Source: Argopecten irradians (lineage: Eukaryota > Mollusca > Bivalvia > Pectinida > Pectinidae). Taken from it: a DNA stretch of 64,000 bases. Under the pieces are notes generated by a model, which was not told the origin of the DNA, made no database searches, and saw only the letters and a list, made by a program, of their open reading frames with translations. The stretch covers positions 26,458,452 to 26,522,451 of the forward strand of contig NC_091140.1 of NCBI RefSeq assembly GCF_041381155.1, in the 5' to 3' direction. The position numbers were made by a program, and so were the translations under genes. Positions 60,203 to 64,000 of the stretch are shown piece after piece. The stretch's first letter is position 1. The number at the start of each line of letters is the position of its first letter.

Positions 60203-60601
60203 GACAACCTGATTAAAACCAGATCTTCGAATACACTCCGATACTCTACGTTCAAGTATGAACTCGTCCTCGATATTCCAGGGTTTACTATCTCTGAAGT
60301 TATATTCAACCCTGGACTATCTCATAGTAACACTGGAAGCTGGAGACTTCCTTTGAAAATTACGGAGAGAGCGAGAGCGACGCCCAACTTCAAAGCAACA
60401 CAGTCGAACATAGTGTATTAAAAAAAACATGGTGATTCTTTTGAGCAGATGTACATCAAAGGACTAAATTCTGTGTTTTCTATTGCCTTCAATTTTACTA
60501 TTATACAGTCCAGGAGTGGATATAACGTCTGTGATAGTAACCCCTGTAGTATCTAGAATTGAAGCATACAGAATCGAAGATCTGGTCTCAATCAGATTGA
60601 T
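60203..60601. mobile_element. foldback element related to the 18.4 kb MITE
   Basis: The left end (ACCTGATTAAAACCAGATCT) pairs with the right end (AGATCTGGTCTCAATCAGAT). Inner arms contain TCCAGGGTTTACTATC and CCCTGGACTATCTCATAG, shared with the foldback at 18440-18755. AGCGACGCCCAACTTC is also common to both. Target duplication is not clear. Confidence 0.65.
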
Positions 60602-60964
60602 GATAAGGAATTGTTTGAGTTTCGTCATCGAATGGCAGCTTCATCTTTAGTATTCCGACAAAATATAGTAGTACACTATATATAAAGTAATAAGTAATAA
60701 GGGTGCAAAACATATAGTAACATATACCTTAGTACTGACATATATAAACACATGTTCATTTAGGTTAAATCGATATTTGATTTGTTGTGTTATTATAAGG
60801 TAAAGTTATAATGGCGAGCAATATTCTACCATAAACCAAGGTCGCTTATTCGTGTACTACAACGGTCGCATGATAGATACTAGCTAATTATATAAGTCAT
60901 GAGAAAATACCAAATATAGTCTCTTTTTATTACATACTAGGCGTATGTTTTTGTTTCGCTGGCA

Positions 60965-62905
60965 ACGTTAGACTTTATACATAACCAAAGCCTTGTATGA
61001 CCATAGATGTTTATATGGATATTAAACATTAGACTTTATCCATAACCAAAGCTTTACACGACCATAGATGTTTATATGGATATTAAACGTTAGACTTTAT
61101 CCATAACCAAAACCTTACACAACCATAGATGTTTATATGGATATTAAACGTTAGACTTTATCCATAACCAAAGCTTTACACGACCAAAGATGTTTATATG
61201 GATATTAAACGTTAGACTTTATCCATCACCAAAGCCTTACATGACCATAGATGTTTATATAGATATTAAATGTTAGGCTTTATTCATAACCACAAAAATA
61301 CACGGCCATAGATGTCTATATGGATATTAAACGTTAGACTTTATCCATAACCAAAGCCTTACACGAACATAGATGTTAACATGGATATTAAACGTTAGGC
61401 TTTATCCATAACCAAAGCTGTGTACGACCATAGATGTTTATATGAATATTAAACGTTAGACTTTATCCATAACCAAAACTTTACACGACCATTGATGTGT
61501 ATGTGGATATCAAACGTTAGATATCATCCATAACTAAAGCCTTGCATGATTTTGTTATATATATTAAACGTTAGGCTTTATCCATAACCAAAGCTTTGTA
61601 CGACCATAGATGTTTATATGGATATTAAACATTAGACTTTATCCATAACCAAAGCTTTACACGACCATAGATGTTTATATGGATATTAAACGTTAGACTT
61701 TATCCATAACCAAAACCTTACACAACCATAGATGTTTATATGGATATTAAACGTTAGACTTTATCCATAACCAAAGCTTTACACGACCAAAGATGTTTAT
61801 ATGGATATTAAACGTTAGACTTTATCCATCACCAAAGCCTTACATGACCATAGATGTTTATATAGATATTAAATGTTAGGCTTTATTCATAACCAAAAAA
61901 ATACACGGCCATAGATGTCTATATGGATATTAAACGTTAGACTTTATCCATAACCAAAGCCTTACACGAACATAGATGTTAAAATGGATATTAAACGTTA
62001 GGCTTTATCCATAACCAAAGCTGTGTACGACCATAGATGTTTATATGGATATTAAACGTTAGGCTTTATCCATAACCAAAACCTTACACGACCAAAGATG
62101 TTTATATGGATATTAAACGTTAGACTTTATCCATAACAAAACTTTACACGACCATTGATGTGTATGTGGATATCAAACGTTAGATTTCATCCATAACTAA
62201 AGCCTTGCATGATTTTGTTATATATATTAAACGTTAGGCTTTATCCATAACCAAAGCTTTGTACGACCATAGATGTTTATTTGGATATTAAACGTTAGGC
62301 TTTATCCATAACCAAAACCTTACACGACCATAGACGTTTACATAGATATTAAACGTCATGGATATTAAACGTCAGGCTTTATCCATAACCAAAGCTTTGT
62401 ACAACCATAGATGTTTAAATGGATATTTAACATTAGGCTTTATCCATAACCAAAACTTTGTACGACCATATATGTGTATATGGATATTAAACGTTAGGCT
62501 TTATTTATAACCAAAGCCTTACACGACCATAAATGTTAACATGGATATTAAACGTTAGGCTTTATCCATAACCAAAACCTTACACGAACCCAGATGTTAA
62601 CATGGATATTAAACATTAAGCTTTATCCATAACCAAAGCTTTGTACGACCATAGATGTGTATATGGATATTAAACGTTAGGCTTTATTCATAACCAAAGC
62701 CTTACACGAACATAGATGTTTATACGGATATAAACGTTAGGCTTTATCCATAACCAAAGCTGTGTACGACAATAGATGTTAATATAGATATTAAACGTTA
62801 GATTTTATCCATAACCAAAGCCTAGCTTGACCGTAGATGTTTATATGGATATTAAACATTAGGCTTTATCCATAACCAAAACTTTACACGACCATTAAAC
62901 GTATC
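60965..62905. repeat. 61-bp satellite array, about 31 copies, with 10-unit blocks
   Basis: The unit is TATGGATATTAAACGTTAG, CTTTATCCATAACCAAAG, then a variable CCTTACACGACC and ATAGATGTT. A distinctive group (AAATGTTAGGCTTTATTC, then the ACACGGCC variant) occurs at 61268 and again at 61871, so a block of about 603 bp was duplicated. It is non-coding. Confidence 0.97.
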
Positions 62906-63225
62906 AATCAAACTGAAACACACCGAGTTACATTATAGATACAATTAAACAATGATAACGAATAGCTGTAAAATGAAGAACATTGACTGATAGGTCCTTG
63001 TGTAAAATCAAGTAAAATCGTGATGTAATGTGGTAAGTAGAAAAAATATGACTTATTAAATCAATATAATGTTATCCCTATATCAGTAAATGATAGTAAT
63101 TGAATTATCTTCACAACAATACCAGCAGAACGACCGATAAACATATATTACACATTTAAAGTTTCTTTGTGTCCAATGAGATGAGAATTAATTGAAGCAT
63201 CTATTATATACACTATATACCATGT

Positions 63226-64000
63226 TCACACAGCTGTGAATCTATCATCGTCAGCAAAATATATTGGATTGTCCACACAGTTTGTTGGGCTTGATTCGCT
63301 TTCAAATAAAATCTCTTTTGATTGGTCCGTGTGATCGTCATGTGATCTTTGGTGATTGGTTACTACATCTGGTATACTGGTTGCAGTTACACCAATCACA
63401 ATTCCGTCACTGTGAGAGTTCATACGAACTTTGACCTCTTTCATAACATTCACATCGTCACAGTTACATTGCTCTTCCTGTTCGAGGAGCGATTTGGTCT
63501 GTTGACCATTTTTACGTGTAAATGATTGCATTTTCACGGAATTGTCCGAATAAAATGGTTTGTTCCGAGGAATCTTTGTTAGAGTATAATCCTCCAGTTT
63601 GAGATTGAAATTCACAATATCCGAAAGGTCGAACGATCGCGAACGCTTCCGGATGTAATACTCCCGGAGACATATACAACATCCTATACAGATGAGGATA
63701 AACGACACACAACACGCCACAATTATCACAATGATGTCCACCTTATTGAGACCTATCTCATACAGGTCTGGGGTTCCCGATATATCGTAATCCAGGGGCA
63801 CCTGCTTCACCGATAAGGCTTCGTATTGGTATTTGGATTCCGATCCACCAACACGAACTGGAATTTCAAATGTAAGTCCCCCATCGTCAATTAAATCCTT
63901 CAATATTTGTGTTGTATTGGTACGTGTTGTTTCTGTGATTACAAAGGATATCCGTATCGGTCGACACGCAATGTCTTTAGGTTTGATAGCGGAGTTTTCT
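63226..64000 (-). CDS. C-terminal part of a single-pass membrane protein (partial)
   Basis: The minus-strand frame is open from the window edge to the stop at 63226 (about 258 codons). It is therefore an internal or last exon whose start lies outside. The lumenal part has RPIRISFVITETTRTN and LTFEIPVRVGG, a beta-alpha pattern near the membrane that resembles a SEA-like module, but I am not sure. One hydrophobic segment follows (DIIVIIVACCVSFILICIG, then CCICL), then a basic stop-transfer REYYIRKRSR. The roughly 140-residue cytoplasmic tail has EDYTLTKIPR, a C-N-C cluster and NPIYFADDDRF near the end. The NPIYF motif could be a phosphotyrosine-binding or endocytic signal. The protein family is not recognised. 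Confidence 0.75.
   Translation of the reverse strand, partial: ENSAIKPKDIACRPIRISFVITETTRTNTTQILKDLIDDGGLTFEIPVRVGGSESKYQYEALSVKQVPLDYDISGTPDLYEIGLNKVDIIVIIVACCVSFILICIGCCICLREYYIRKRSRSFDLSDIVNFNLKLEDYTLTKIPRNKPFYSDNSVKMQSFTRKNGQQTKSLLEQEEQCNCDDVNVMKEVKVRMNSHSDGIVIGVTATSIPDVVTNHQRSHDDHTDQSKEILFESESSPTNCVDNPIYFADDDRFTAV

Overview
The window is animal nuclear DNA, most likely from a bivalve mollusc. It is AT-rich and gene-poor, the genes are split by GT-AG introns, and it is crowded with non-LTR retrotransposon pieces, a Ty3/gypsy element, TTAA-flanked MITEs, tRNA-derived SINEs and several satellite arrays. The repeat families and a DUR3-like urea transporter fit a bivalve. The species cannot be fixed from the sequence alone.

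Layout. 1-9 kb: tandem repeats, a decayed FLYWCH/MULE transposase relic (minus), a decayed LINE (plus) and a possible small secreted protein (minus). 10-20 kb: two broken copies of a DUR3-type urea/solute symporter gene in head-to-head inverted orientation, about 10.0-12.5 kb (minus) and 14.6-19.7 kb (plus). Their frameshifts, stops and deletions differ, and a 9-bp-TSD foldback transposon sits in an exon of the plus copy. 20.8-24.2 kb: a 29-bp satellite with higher-order blocks. 25.1-26.6 kb: an apparently intact two-exon RWDD2-type gene (RWD plus DUF1115 domains, minus). 27-30 kb: a TTAA MITE carrying a 157-bp tandem array, then tRNA-derived SINEs. 30.4 kb: a signal-peptide first exon, followed by about 2 kb holding at least 14 copies of a short motif (consensus ACAGATACGTTAC) in both orientations. 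33-37.5 kb: two LINE reverse transcriptase relics, one with a nested MITE. 39.57-48.06 kb: a complete Ty3/gypsy LTR retrotransposon (minus) with 214-bp LTRs. 48.7-50.9 kb: a separate gag-like gene (plus) with no pol, interrupted by a 366-bp segment between 12-bp direct repeats. 52.4 kb: a 23-bp minisatellite. 53.2-54.7 kb: a LINE tail. 55.8-58.0 kb: two more MITEs and a double palindrome. 61-62.9 kb: a 61-bp satellite. 63.2-64.0 kb: the 3' end of a single-pass membrane protein gene (minus) that runs off the window.

Only the RWDD2 gene and the terminal membrane-protein exon look like normal intact host genes. The signal-peptide exon is probably the start of a third. The urea-transporter copies are pseudogenes. 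Everything else of size is mobile or repetitive DNA. No genes here form an operon or an obvious shared pathway.
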